Positions 8,337 through 17,624 are shown, counted from the first letter of the stretch. The stretch: DNA of 64,000 nt from an uncultured Psychrobacter sp. (GCA_947501045.1 CANMUI010000004.1:124001-188000); one strand, 5' to 3'. A program made the numbers and translations. The notes: a model not told the origin generated them from the letters alone.

Positions 8337-9287
8337 CTACCATACTTTTGGACTAGGCTTTTTAAAATTATCACCTATGACATTTTCGTAGTCTTGTAAA
8401 CTAGGTCTACTGCTATTAGTAGCATAAATTGGAACATTAAGTTTTTCACGTATGGCATAATAATCTCCAATGATAGCAGCCTGTTGCTCTAACCCGTAAT
8501 CACTTAAGTCTCTACGATTAGTTATGGCTTCCGAGATATAGAGTTTGTAGATATAAGGATCTCCTACAGCAGCTAATACTCCTAAGGTAAGTCCGCGAGT
8601 TTTTACAGCTTTGCCATGTTGATGTTGCCAAACATGGGTCATTTCATGTATAAAAGTGCGTCTGTTTTCATCGGAAGCACTTGAAAAATCTTCCTTATAA
8701 GCAGTACTAGGGAAATATATGTTGCCATTCGGTGCCATAGCTCTATTGTCTGGTTGAACAGGCTTCCATTTCCCATTATAAATACCTATACCATTTCCTT
8801 CTCCTTTTCCTCCAAAATTGATAGCATCTCCAAATACGCTTTCAGCGATTCTTAATTCACCTGATGTCATATCACGTCTTATAGGTTGTGGTTGATACTG
8901 CTCTATTTGGTTTCCGGGACCTGCTGTCAAGCTAGCAAACAAAGCCTCAGGATCTGATTTATGAAACTGCAAAGGAGCGGGTTGTTCGAATATTGGTGCA
9001 GGTTGCTCAACGCCAAATACCTCAAAGTCCGACTCGGCAAACGATTGCTGAATAGCGATGAGCTTGGCGCCGCAGCTGGTAATGTCACCTTCGCGAGCAA
9101 TCGGTGCGCCGTCCACAATAAATGAAGGGTCACCGGTAAGAATGGTCGTGACTTTTTTACATTTTTTGCAGAGGACTTTATCGCTTTTACGCGAGACTTG
9201 CACGCCATTGTGTGTCGTATAGGGTGATCCGGTAATGACTTCACCGCCGTGAGTAGTTTTTGCACCCACTGTGATATAAGCTGCCAT
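8337..9287 (-). CDS. PAAR-domain protein with C-terminal HExxH (zincin-like) domain, putative T6SS effector
   Basis: A 316-residue protein. Residues 1-80 are a PAAR spike domain (Gly-rich start, CKKC at 40-43, then PIAREGDITSCGAKL), which caps the VgrG needle tip of type VI systems. A Pro/Gln-rich linker covers about 90-140. Residues 140-316 contain HEMTH at 214-218 followed by GLEQQA at about 265-270, a plausible third zinc ligand, so a metallopeptidase-like toxin is likely. I use the ATG at 9287, which has GGAA upstream and begins the PAAR fold; a longer TTG-started form (to 9338) adds nothing recognisable. No vgrG or other T6SS structural gene is in the window, so this would be an orphan cargo. 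The target is unknown. Confidence 0.75.
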   Translation of the reverse strand: MAAYITVGAKTTHGGEVITGSPYTTHNGVQVSRKSDKVLCKKCKKVTTILTGDPSFIVDGAPIAREGDITSCGAKLIAIQQSFAESDFEVFGVEQPAPIFEQPAPLQFHKSDPEALFASLTAGPGNQIEQYQPQPIRRDMTSGELRIAESVFGDAINFGGKGEGNGIGIYNGKWKPVQPDNRAMAPNGNIYFPSTAYKEDFSSASDENRRTFIHEMTHVWQHQHGKAVKTRGLTLGVLAAVGDPYIYKLYISEAITNRRDLSDYGLEQQAAIIGDYYAIREKLNVPIYATNSSRPSLQDYENVIGDNFKKPSPKVW

Positions 9288-9671
9288 GGTATTTTCCGAA
9301 AAAAGTGTTTTCCAAAAAGCATATTGAATGTTTAACAAACGATTTAAGATGCTAATTTACGTTAAAAAGTATCTTATAATCTATAGTACAAAAGAACAAA
9401 AGTATAGTAATATTAGGTATTAGTATGGCATTCAACAACAATTAGATAAGACAGCTTTAGATAAAACAGCTAAGGCAAAAGAGCTAGGCAAAGAAAGATA
9501 TAGCTCGCCGTAGTGTAAGGTAGCCGTACATAAGAGGCGCGCTACGATGTATTAACCGTACTGATTGTTAGGTGTAATGAACAAAAAAAAGACCATGACA
9601 GCAGTCACAGTCTTATTCACAAAATTTATGTAAAGCAGTATTATGTCCAGTATTTAATCATGGACAGATCA
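9288..9671. other. Intergenic region with a short tandem repeat
   Basis: No gene is supported. A 15-bp unit is tandemly repeated with one mismatch (TTAGATAAGACAGCT and TTAGATAAAACAGCT, 9442-9471) inside a short open stretch that lacks an ATG and ends at a stop near 9510. The terminator of the first ferredoxin gene lies at 9583-9614. Confidence 0.5.
9583..9614 (-). terminator. Terminator of the distal fdxA
   Basis: On the minus strand, AAGACTGTGAC-TGCT-GTCATGGTCTT forms an 11-bp stem with two G-T wobble pairs, followed by eight T. It lies about 58 bases after the ferredoxin stop. Confidence 0.85.
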
Positions 9672-9995
9672 CTACTTCTCTAAATACTGAATCTTACCCT
9701 CAACCCCATCCCACTTCTCAGCGTCTGGCAACGGCTCTTTCATCTGTGTAATATTCGGCCATTTTTTTGCCAGCTCTGCGTTAAGTTGCATAAATATTTT
9801 TTGATCTTGTGGAACCTCGTCATCTGCATATATCGCATCGACAGGACATTCAGGCACGCATAAGGCGCAGTCGATACACTCATCAGGATCAATAGCTAAG
9901 AAGTTTGGCCCTTCATAAAAGCAGTCCACAGGGCAGACCTCCACACAGTCCGTGTATTTGCAAAGGATGCAGTTCTCTGTAACGACAAAGGTCAT
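9672..9995 (-). CDS. fdxA: FdxA-type 7Fe-8S ferredoxin (copy 1)
   Basis: A 107-residue ferredoxin closely matching the Azotobacter ferredoxin I / FdxA type. Cys are at 9, 12, 17, 21, 25, 40, 43, 46 and 50; the pattern C-x7-C-x3-C plus CxxCxxC-x3-CP gives one 3Fe-4S and one 4Fe-4S cluster. It is a cytoplasmic electron carrier. It is a tandem paralogue of the next gene upstream: I count 18 differences in 107 positions. Each copy has its own terminator and spacer, so they are probably separately transcribed. The partner redox enzyme is not identifiable from the window. Confidence 0.95.
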   Translation of the reverse strand: MTFVVTENCILCKYTDCVEVCPVDCFYEGPNFLAIDPDECIDCALCVPECPVDAIYADDEVPQDQKIFMQLNAELAKKWPNITQMKEPLPDAEKWDGVEGKIQYLEK

Positions 9996-10069
9996 AACGA
10001 GCTACCTGTTATTAAAAAGCTGATAAATAATGAGCGGGTCGCGCCCTATAACTCAATAAAATAAACAAT

Positions 10070-10108
10070 AAAAAACCATCTAACCGTATGATACCGTTAA
10101 ATGGTTTT
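10070..10108 (-). terminator. Terminator between the two fdxA copies
   Basis: On the minus strand, AAAACCATTTAAC is followed by a loop and GTTAGATGGTTTT, then T-rich sequence. It lies just after the stop of the upstream fdxA copy and isolates it from the downstream copy. Confidence 0.8.
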
Positions 10109-10137
10109 GAATATCTAAAAAACGTCTATTTAAAAGG

Positions 10138-10461
10138 CTACTTCTCTAAATACTGAATCTTGCCTTCAACCCCGTCCCATTTTTCAGCATCGGGCATAGG
10201 TTCTTTCATCTCTGTGATATTGGGCCACTTTTGTGCCAGCTCTTCGTTGAGCTGAATAAATATTTCTTGGCCTTTGGGCACCTCATCTTCTGAGAAGATC
10301 GCGTTGGCGGGGCACTCAGGCTCGCATAGGGCGCAGTCGATACACTCATCAGGATCGATAACTAAGAAGTTTGGGCCTTCATAAAAGCAGTCCACAGGGC
10401 AGACTTCCACACAGTCAGTATGTTTACAAAGAATACAATTATCTGCAACGACAAAGGTCAT
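10138..10461 (-). CDS. fdxA: FdxA-type 7Fe-8S ferredoxin (copy 2)
   Basis: A 107-residue ferredoxin with the same nine Cys as copy 1 and the same C-terminal extension ending KIQYLEK. It is slightly closer to the classic sequence (CALCEPECP and IFSEDEVP). Substitutions relative to copy 1 cluster on the surface after the second cluster motif (residues 47-77), while both cluster-binding segments are conserved. That pattern suggests both copies are functional and perhaps partner-specific. It lies 109 bases downstream of mutS on the same strand, with no clear terminator in between. Confidence 0.95.
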   Translation of the reverse strand: MTFVVADNCILCKHTDCVEVCPVDCFYEGPNFLVIDPDECIDCALCEPECPANAIFSEDEVPKGQEIFIQLNEELAQKWPNITEMKEPMPDAEKWDGVEGKIQYLEK

Positions 10462-10570
10462 AACGATGGCTACCTGTTATTGGTTCGGCTAATAAGTTGA
10501 TTTGGCTAATGCCTGAATAGATAAAAATAAGACATATTTTAGCGCTTTTGCACCATTTTAACAAACCCCT

Positions 10571-13500
10571 TTAACGACTAATAAGTTGCTTGAGCTCATA
10601 GAGCAAGTCATGCGCCTGTTTGGGACTTAAGCTATCAGGATTAACAGTTTCTAGCTTATCATACAAGCTAAGTAATTGTTTTTGCTCACGATTATCAGTG
10701 GCGTAGCTGGCCTGTACATCAGCGGCTACCTTTACTGCATCCCCATAGTCAGCATAGCTGTTTTGAGCTTGAGCGTTTAGCGACTTAGCTAATTCAGTTT
10801 TATCATGATTAAGGTTATCGATAAGGTAGCGCTTGGCGTCGCTGAGCACTTGCGCTGGAATGCCGGCCATCTTCGCCACGTGTAGCCCAAAGCTAGAGCT
10901 GGCCGCGCCTTCGCGTATTTGATGCAAGAGTAATAATTGCCCATCGACCTCGCTTGCGGCCACGTGGACGTTACGAATGCCATTATTGGCAGTTGCCAAT
11001 TGCGTCAGCTCAAAGTAATGGGTGGCAAATAGCGTCAGGCAACCGATCTCCAGCAGCCTATTGACACAAGCATGGGCGATCGCAAGGCCGTCAGTAGTTG
11101 CTGTACCGCGGCCGACCTCATCCATCAATACCAAGGATTTATCGGTCGCTTGATTGAGAATATTGGCGGTTTCTATCATCTCCACCATAAAGGTGGACTT
11201 GCCGCCCGCTAGATCATCGGCAGAACCGATACGAGTAAAGATACGGTCAATATCGCCGATATGCGCACTTGTAGCGGGGACAAAGCTGCCGCAGTGCGCC
11301 AGCAAAACGATAAGCGCGGTTTGGCGCATATAAGTCGATTTACCGCCCATGTTCGGACCAGTAATTACTAATAGTCGCTCAGGGTGTGCATCGTTGCCAA
11401 GCACGCAGTCATTGGCTACAAAGCGACTATTATGCTCCGCGTTTGCTCCAGTTGCGGGATTTAGCGCGGCCTCAACGACGACGTGGCGACCTTGTTTGAT
11501 ATCGATACAAGTAGTTAGGCTTTGCGGCTGACTAGAATTGTGGTTAGAATCTTGAGCAGAGGTAAAGCTGTGCAGAGCAAGCTGCTGCTGCTTACTAGTA
11601 TGATTAGTTGTCAAACTGCTAGTCATCACTGGACGTTGCCATTTATTATTAAGGGCTAGCTGCGCCCAATTACTTAGCACGTCAAGCTGGGCGATAGTGG
11701 CGCTAAACTGCTGTAAATCAGTTAAATGCTCGCCAAGAGCGATAAGTAGTTGTTGATATAGCTGTTTTTCGCGGACCAGTGCCAGTGTTTGCGCGCTTAG
11801 ATACTCAGTTTCGAGCGTTTTTAACTCTTCAGTGATAAAACGCTCGGCGTTCTTCAATGTTTGCCGGCGGATAAAGTGGGCAGGGGCGTTTTGAGCTTGC
11901 ATTTTAGGCAATTCAAAATAAAAGCCGCTGACTTTGTTAAAGCCAACTTTTAGGCTGGGCAGCTGGTGGTCTTGACGTGCGCGCTCGGCCATCTCATCAA
12001 GGGTGACTTGAATATTGTCATGCAAATGGGTTAGGCGGTCAAATTCGGCATCAAACCCTGTCGCTAGCATACCGCCATCACGAATATGCGCAGGCGGCTC
12101 TAAAACAATAGCTTGCTCAATTAAATCGGCAACGCTTTGTATAGCTGGCAGCTGCTCGGGCAATTGCTGCATCAGCACTGATAATAGGCCTGTTTGTTCA
12201 GCGCTTGTTTGTTTAGCATTGATCCCAGCATCCTTGAGTAATACCTCTAGCTGCTGGCTACTTATAATGCCTTCGGCAAGCTTACACAGATCGCGCGGTT
12301 TGGCACTCATAAGACCGATACGGCTACTGATACGTTCGATATCGCCAATGGCGTTTAGGGTCTGACGTAGACTGACGATCAAGGAGGAGGGCGCCTCGTT
12401 GCTATTGTTGCTATTGCTACTAGCTAGCAGCGTACTTATAGCATCTAAACGCTGATTAATACGCTTGTGCTGACGTAGCGGGCGCTTCATTTGCTGCACT
12501 AGAAGCCGTCGTCCCATCGGGGTTTTGCAGTGGTTAAGTACTGATATCAGCGCTGTGCCGTTGCTACTGACTGGTGTGAACAGCTCAAGGTTTTGCTGAC
12601 TACCCGCATCAATAATTAGATAGTCGTCGCTATGTTCTACGATAAGCTGATTGACCTGTGGTACATGGCGCTGCTGGGTTTGTCTGGCATAATGAATGAG
12701 CGCCGCGCAGCTGGCTTGGGCAAGAGGTGCGTCACTGATCCCAAGACCGTCTAAGCGCTGCACCTCGAACTGCTGACATAAAGTGTCAGCGGCGTGCGCG
12801 CGATGAAAGTCGTTGGCGGCGACCTCGATAATAGGACAGTCCAAATGCGTACGTAACCATAGGAGCCAGTCTATATCACTGTTATTACTGAGGGCTTCAC
12901 TGACGATACATTCGCTCGGAGCAAAGCGCGCTAGCACGGTAAGCATCTGCGCTTGCAAGCTTTTGCTATCATTGCTATCAGCGCCGAGCACCTGCGTAGT
13001 CAACGTCCCTGCGGCCAAGTCCATTTGACTGACGGCGGCTTGTAGAGGCTGATTGCTATTGGACTTAGGGGTAGCAATGTCGATAGCGACTACGGTTGGT
13101 GTATGGTTTGGCGCGATTAATGCATCATCGGTAATAGTGCCTGCGGTGAGGGTCTTGACCACTTCGCGGCGCATAATGCCGCTTTTACTTGGGTCCTTTT
13201 TTTGTTTTTCGGCCAGCGCTGGTATGTTGTTAGACGATTCATCGATTTGCTCACAAACGACGACGGTTTCACCAGCCGCGATCAACCGTGCCATATAGCT
13301 GTCGGCGGCGTGAAAGGGCACTCCTGCCATAGCGATAGTATTACCCGCTTTGTCAGTGCCGCGGCGGGTTAGGGTGATATCTAGTATCTTTGCGGCACGC
13401 TTGGCATCATCAAAAAACAGCTCATAAAAGTCGCCCATGCGATAGAGCAATAGCGCCTGAGGGTACTTAGCTTTCATAGTCAAGTACTGCACCATCATTG

Positions 13501-13693
13501 GCGTATGATGCGCCAGATCAAAAACGCTATTGCCTACCTGTAGTGGCTCTTGTAAAGCCTCAGTGGTAGCGCTGTTCGCATTTACAGTATGGTTTGAGGC
13601 ACTATCTGAAGCATTGTTTGTAGAGTTGTTTGAAGCACTATTTGATGAATGACGAGTGCGACTAGGGGAGTTACTAAAAGGCTTAACAGTCAT
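10571..13693 (-). CDS. mutS: DNA mismatch repair ATPase MutS
   Basis: A 1040-residue MutS, longer than the usual 850-880. It has the mismatch-recognition Phe-x-Glu motif (GDFYELFF; Phe at residue 89), the connector, lever and clamp domains, the ABC-type ATPase with Walker A ITGPNMGGKST near 776-786, and the signature MDEVGRGTATTDG. The extra length comes from an N-terminal Ser/Asn-rich tail of about 53 residues, an Asn/Ser insert in the lever region (ASSNSNNSNEAPSS), and a Gln/Ser/His-rich insert of about 40 residues just before the ATPase domain. It binds base mismatches and recruits MutL. There is no internal ATG before the conserved HTPMMVQYL, so the long N-terminus is probably genuine. 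Confidence 0.96.
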   Translation of the reverse strand: MTVKPFSNSPSRTRHSSNSASNNSTNNASDSASNHTVNANSATTEALQEPLQVGNSVFDLAHHTPMMVQYLTMKAKYPQALLLYRMGDFYELFFDDAKRAAKILDITLTRRGTDKAGNTIAMAGVPFHAADSYMARLIAAGETVVVCEQIDESSNNIPALAEKQKKDPSKSGIMRREVVKTLTAGTITDDALIAPNHTPTVVAIDIATPKSNSNQPLQAAVSQMDLAAGTLTTQVLGADSNDSKSLQAQMLTVLARFAPSECIVSEALSNNSDIDWLLWLRTHLDCPIIEVAANDFHRAHAADTLCQQFEVQRLDGLGISDAPLAQASCAALIHYARQTQQRHVPQVNQLIVEHSDDYLIIDAGSQQNLELFTPVSSNGTALISVLNHCKTPMGRRLLVQQMKRPLRQHKRINQRLDAISTLLASSNSNNSNEAPSSLIVSLRQTLNAIGDIERISSRIGLMSAKPRDLCKLAEGIISSQQLEVLLKDAGINAKQTSAEQTGLLSVLMQQLPEQLPAIQSVADLIEQAIVLEPPAHIRDGGMLATGFDAEFDRLTHLHDNIQVTLDEMAERARQDHQLPSLKVGFNKVSGFYFELPKMQAQNAPAHFIRRQTLKNAERFITEELKTLETEYLSAQTLALVREKQLYQQLLIALGEHLTDLQQFSATIAQLDVLSNWAQLALNNKWQRPVMTSSLTTNHTSKQQQLALHSFTSAQDSNHNSSQPQSLTTCIDIKQGRHVVVEAALNPATGANAEHNSRFVANDCVLGNDAHPERLLVITGPNMGGKSTYMRQTALIVLLAHCGSFVPATSAHIGDIDRIFTRIGSADDLAGGKSTFMVEMIETANILNQATDKSLVLMDEVGRGTATTDGLAIAHACVNRLLEIGCLTLFATHYFELTQLATANNGIRNVHVAASEVDGQLLLLHQIREGAASSSFGLHVAKMAGIPAQVLSDAKRYLIDNLNHDKTELAKSLNAQAQNSYADYGDAVKVAADVQASYATDNREQKQLLSLYDKLETVNPDSLSPKQAHDLLYELKQLISR

Positions 13694-13991
13694 GCAAGGT
13701 CTCTTATACTATAAAACAGATTATGCTATAAAACAGACAATAAATAAGACGAGATAATAGCGTTGTAAGCGCTATTTTAACATGGCAAGCCTTGTTTAGT
13801 AGGAGCAAATATCTGCCTATTACCCTTGTATCCATCGCCGCCATAACCATATATAATGACGGCACAATTAATTGGCGTGGCCTTATTAGCAAGTACTTAG
13901 TCGGATTATGACAAGTTTAATAATGAAAAAATACAGGGTTTAGTTATAACTACGCACGCTAATTATCGAATATTTCCATAGGTTAAAAATT

Positions 13992-16826
13992 ATGTTATCA
14001 AAGATTGTAGGCAGTGTGGTTGGTACCAAAAACGACCGTGAACTTAAGCGCATGCGCCGAGTGGTTACCAAGATCAACGCACAAGAGGCTAATATCCAAG
14101 CCTTGTCTGATGAGCAGTTGCAACAAAAAACCGCAGAGTTCAAAGCCCGCTTTCAAAAAGGCGAGAGCTTGGATGCGCTATTGCCGGAGGCTTTTGCCGT
14201 TTGTCGCGAGGCCTCCTTACGCATTACGGGTATGCGTCATTATGATGTGCAGCTGATCGGTGGTATCACTTTGCACGAAGGCAAGATCGCCGAGATGAAA
14301 ACCGGTGAGGGTAAAACCTTAATGGCGACGCTGGCCATTTATCTCAACGCGATCAGTAGCAAAGGCGTGCATGTGGTTACGGTCAACGATTACTTGGCCG
14401 CGCGTGATGCTGATTTAAACCGTCCGCTGTTTAACTTTTTGGGTTTAAACGTTGGGGTTATCTACTCGCAGCAGCCCCCGCAAGAGAAGGTCGATGCTTA
14501 TCAAGCGGATATCACTTACGGTACTAATAACGAATACGGCTTTGACTATCTGCGCGACAACATGGTCTTTAGCTTAGGCGAGAAAAAGCAGCGTCCGCTA
14601 AACTTTTGTATCATTGATGAGATTGACTCCATCTTGATCGATGAGGCTCGTACGCCGCTGATTATCTCGGGTCAAGCCGAAGACTCGTCGCGCATGTACG
14701 CACTGATCAATACCATTATTCCGCTACTTATACGTTCAAAAGACGAAGAAGCCAATAAAAACAATGAAGACGAAGACTTTTGGATCGATGAGAAAAACCG
14801 TCAGATCGAGATCAGCGAAAAAGGCTATGAGAAGATTGAGAGCTTCTTAGTTGAGGTCGGCGAGCTTGGCGAAAACGAGAGCTTATACAGCCCAAGCCGT
14901 TTGCCGTTGCTCGCGCACGTACAAGCAGCCATTCGCGCGCACCATATCTTTGTCAAAAACGTCCATTATATCGTTGATGACGGCGAGGTGGTTATCGTCG
15001 ATGAAAATACGGGTCGTACTATGCCGGGTCGGCGCTGGTCAGAGGGCTTACATCAAGCGGTAGAGGCCAAAGAAGGCGTGGAGATTCAGGCGGAGAACCA
15101 AACGCTGGCGACCACCACCTTCCAGAACTTCTTCCGTCTTTATGACAAGTTATCGGGTATGACGGGTACCGCTGATACTGAAGCGGCAGAATTTAAATCG
15201 ACCTATGATTTAGATGTTATCGTCATTCCAACCCATATGCCGATCGCTCGTGTTGACTTGGATGATCAGATCTTTTTGACTAAACTGGGTAAATACAAAG
15301 GCATTATCCGCGAGATCAAAGAGATTCAGGCCAAAGGCGCGCCCGTGCTAGTCGGTACCGCGACGATTGAGGCAAGTGAGGAGCTGTCATACTTGCTTGA
15401 TCAAGAAGGTGTCAAACATAATGTGCTAAACGCCAAACAGCACGAACGCGAGGCGGAGATCATCGCGCAGGCGGGTAGCCCAAAAGCGGTCACCATTGCC
15501 ACTAACATGGCCGGCCGTGGTACCGATATTATCTTGGGTGGTAATTGGCAGTCATTTATTGAGGACATCGACGCGGTCAGTCCGGAGGAGATGCAGCGCC
15601 TAAAAGCTCAGTGGCAAGTCAAGCACGATCAGGTAGTTGCCGCAGGCGGCCTACATATCATTGGCTCTGAGCGTCACGAATCACGCCGTATTGATAACCA
15701 GCTGCGTGGTCGGGCAGGCCGTCAAGGTGACCCGGGTATGTCGCGCTTTTTCTTATCGCTTGAAGATGATTTGATGCGTATCTTTGCAGGCGACCGCGTG
15801 GTCAATATGATGCGCGCGATGGGCCTTAAAGAAGATGAAGCTATTGAGCATAAAATGGTCTCAAAATCGATTGAGAACGCGCAAGGTAAGGTTGAGAGCC
15901 GCGACTTTGATGCTCGTAAAAACCTACTCAAATATGATGACGTCGCTAACGAGCAGCGTAAAGTGATCTACTCGCAGCGTGATGATCTGCTTGCTGAAAC
16001 TGATTTGCTCGACGCCATCAAAGTCATGCATCATGAAGTTTATAACGCCATGATTAACCAGTTCATACCGCCAGGCTCTATCGATGATCAATGGAATATT
16101 GATGGGCTTGAGGATGAACTTGAAGATGAGTTTAAGCTTTACATGCCGCTCAATGATTGGCTCGATGAAGATCGCCGTCTTGATGAAGAGGGACTACGTG
16201 CCAAGATTATTGATACCGCCCTTGCGCGTTATGATGAACGCCGTGAGCAGATGGGCGAGCAAAACGCCGCCCAACTGGAGCGTCATTTTATGCTGCAAAG
16301 CCTTGATAAGCACTGGAAAGAGCACTTAACGCAAATGGATCAGCTGCGTAAAGGCATTCATCTGCGCGGTTATGCGCAAAAGAATCCTGAGCAAGAATAT
16401 AAGCGTGAATCTTTTGAGCTGTTCCAGATGATGCTTGGCGCTATCAAATCTGAAACCGTGCAAGATCTGTCACGTGTCCATGTGCCAACCAAGGAAGAGC
16501 TTGAAGCCTTGGAGGCGCAGAAGCGAGCGGATGCAGAACGTATGCAGATGCAGTTTGAGCACAAGGACATGGATAACTTGTCGGAGGATACGCCAGCGTC
16601 AGCCGCGCGCGCGCAGAATCAAGGCGCACGCGTCAGTAACAATCGAGGTCAGATGCAGGTAAATCTTGGCGGCGCTGTAGCAATGTCTGGTATGCAGGGG
16701 AATATAACTGATAGTGATGTTGCAGAGGCTGAACCCAATCCCTATGCGGGTATGAATATTAGCCGTAATGCGCCTTGTCCTTGTGGCTCTAGTCTTAAGT
16801 ACAAACAGTGTCATGGTAAAATATAG
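13992..16826 (+). CDS. secA: Preprotein translocase ATPase SecA
   Basis: A 944-residue SecA of normal proteobacterial length. Walker A MKTGEGKT is at residues 102-109 and the DEAD-type box reads IDEIDSILIDEARTPLIISG. The HESRRIDNQLRGRAGRQGDPG helicase motif is intact. The C-terminus carries the zinc-binding SEC-C motif (CPCGSSLKYKQCHG), which contacts SecB. It drives post-translational export through SecYEG at the inner membrane. It is divergent from mutS across a 298-base spacer. No secM-like regulator is seen upstream. Confidence 0.97.
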   Translation: MLSKIVGSVVGTKNDRELKRMRRVVTKINAQEANIQALSDEQLQQKTAEFKARFQKGESLDALLPEAFAVCREASLRITGMRHYDVQLIGGITLHEGKIAEMKTGEGKTLMATLAIYLNAISSKGVHVVTVNDYLAARDADLNRPLFNFLGLNVGVIYSQQPPQEKVDAYQADITYGTNNEYGFDYLRDNMVFSLGEKKQRPLNFCIIDEIDSILIDEARTPLIISGQAEDSSRMYALINTIIPLLIRSKDEEANKNNEDEDFWIDEKNRQIEISEKGYEKIESFLVEVGELGENESLYSPSRLPLLAHVQAAIRAHHIFVKNVHYIVDDGEVVIVDENTGRTMPGRRWSEGLHQAVEAKEGVEIQAENQTLATTTFQNFFRLYDKLSGMTGTADTEAAEFKSTYDLDVIVIPTHMPIARVDLDDQIFLTKLGKYKGIIREIKEIQAKGAPVLVGTATIEASEELSYLLDQEGVKHNVLNAKQHEREAEIIAQAGSPKAVTIATNMAGRGTDIILGGNWQSFIEDIDAVSPEEMQRLKAQWQVKHDQVVAAGGLHIIGSERHESRRIDNQLRGRAGRQGDPGMSRFFLSLEDDLMRIFAGDRVVNMMRAMGLKEDEAIEHKMVSKSIENAQGKVESRDFDARKNLLKYDDVANEQRKVIYSQRDDLLAETDLLDAIKVMHHEVYNAMINQFIPPGSIDDQWNIDGLEDELEDEFKLYMPLNDWLDEDRRLDEEGLRAKIIDTALARYDERREQMGEQNAAQLERHFMLQSLDKHWKEHLTQMDQLRKGIHLRGYAQKNPEQEYKRESFELFQMMLGAIKSETVQDLSRVHVPTKEELEALEAQKRADAERMQMQFEHKDMDNLSEDTPASAARAQNQGARVSNNRGQMQVNLGGAVAMSGMQGNITDSDVAEAEPNPYAGMNISRNAPCPCGSSLKYKQCHGKI

Positions 16827-16856
16827 CGACAATAACAAATCATAAATAAACCTCCA

Positions 16857-16890
16857 ATGCCTATAACTACAAGTAGTTATAGGCATTTTA
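16857..16890 (+). terminator. Terminator of secA
   Basis: ATGCCTATAACTAC paired with GTAGTTATAGGCAT around a tight loop, followed by TTTTAG. It is 30 bases after the secA stop. Confidence 0.8.
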
Positions 16891-16991
16891 GTATTTCAAC
16901 AGTCATTAACTGCTTATTATTTACAAATTCCACATAGGCGTAAATAGCTGAGCGCGCTATAGTGTTTGACATATTAATTTAGGAGCGCACG

Positions 16992-17531
16992 ATGAATTTA
17001 GGATCATTAAAACAACTAAAACCTTCTATCCTTATTACCGCTTTACTAGCAAGTGTTATGACTATGAGTGCCTGTCAGCAGCAGGAGCCTGAGCAAAGCT
17101 TAGAAGAGGATATCGCAGCTGAGCAAGAAGTAGTACCTATGTCAGCTGAGCCTGCTGATGCAGGCGACACTCCGGTAGTAGCCGATGATGCAACGTTAAA
17201 CGAAGTAGAGAATGATACCGTTGCTACTGTCAATGACGGTATCATGCAATTTACCTATCTATGTTCGCCTGAACTAAGAGTGGAGGCAACTTACAAAGAT
17301 GAAACTAACCAAGTGGTGCTCGGTACTGATAAGGGTACTTTGACATTAACTAAGACTAATGAGGGTGCCAACCCTGAGGTGTTTGAAGTCGATACCGCTA
17401 TGGATGGGGGTACAGGTTTCACCCAGTGGCGTGTTGCTCATGAAGAGCGCGAGACTGGACTTATGCGTACGGCTAATGCTGGCGACAGTGATCCTGATAC
17501 TTACGAGTGTAAAAGAACTCAAGACAGCTAA
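16992..17531 (+). CDS. MliC-like lipoprotein (putative C-type lysozyme inhibitor)
   Basis: A 179-residue protein. An AGGAG ribosome site precedes the ATG. The signal peptide ends in the lipobox MSAC (Cys28). Residues 29-85 are an acidic, Glu/Asp/Ala-rich linker. The C-terminal 90 residues look like an MliC/PliC domain: FTYLCS near the start, V-x-A-x-Y, a buried Trp, and a final TYEC Cys that can pair with the first. MliC proteins sit in the outer membrane facing the periplasm and block lysozyme. The match is by motif only. Confidence 0.68.
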   Translation: MNLGSLKQLKPSILITALLASVMTMSACQQQEPEQSLEEDIAAEQEVVPMSAEPADAGDTPVVADDATLNEVENDTVATVNDGIMQFTYLCSPELRVEATYKDETNQVVLGTDKGTLTLTKTNEGANPEVFEVDTAMDGGTGFTQWRVAHEERETGLMRTANAGDSDPDTYECKRTQDS

Positions 17532-17553
17532 AACAGCTCTTTATTTTAAGCAT

Positions 17554-17583
17554 AAAAAAAGCAACGTAACGTTGCTTTTTTTT
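17554..17583. terminator. Bidirectional terminator
   Basis: A run of A, AGCAACGT-A-ACGTTGCT, and a run of T. It is symmetric, so it serves both the lipoprotein gene and the convergent DUF2382 gene. Confidence 0.88.
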
Positions 17584-17624
17584 GGTCGGTTTTTTATGCT
17601 TCATAGAAGCATTTATTAGAAGAA

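Noticed and set aside
8927..9322. 131-codon open frame on the minus strand overlapping the PAAR gene
   Set aside because: It is an alternative frame of the PAAR gene's DNA, has no ribosome site or recognisable domain, and the PAAR protein in the main frame is clearly real.
12015..12365. 116-codon plus-strand open frame inside mutS
   Set aside because: It is antisense to conserved MutS sequence, with shadow-like Ser/Ile composition.
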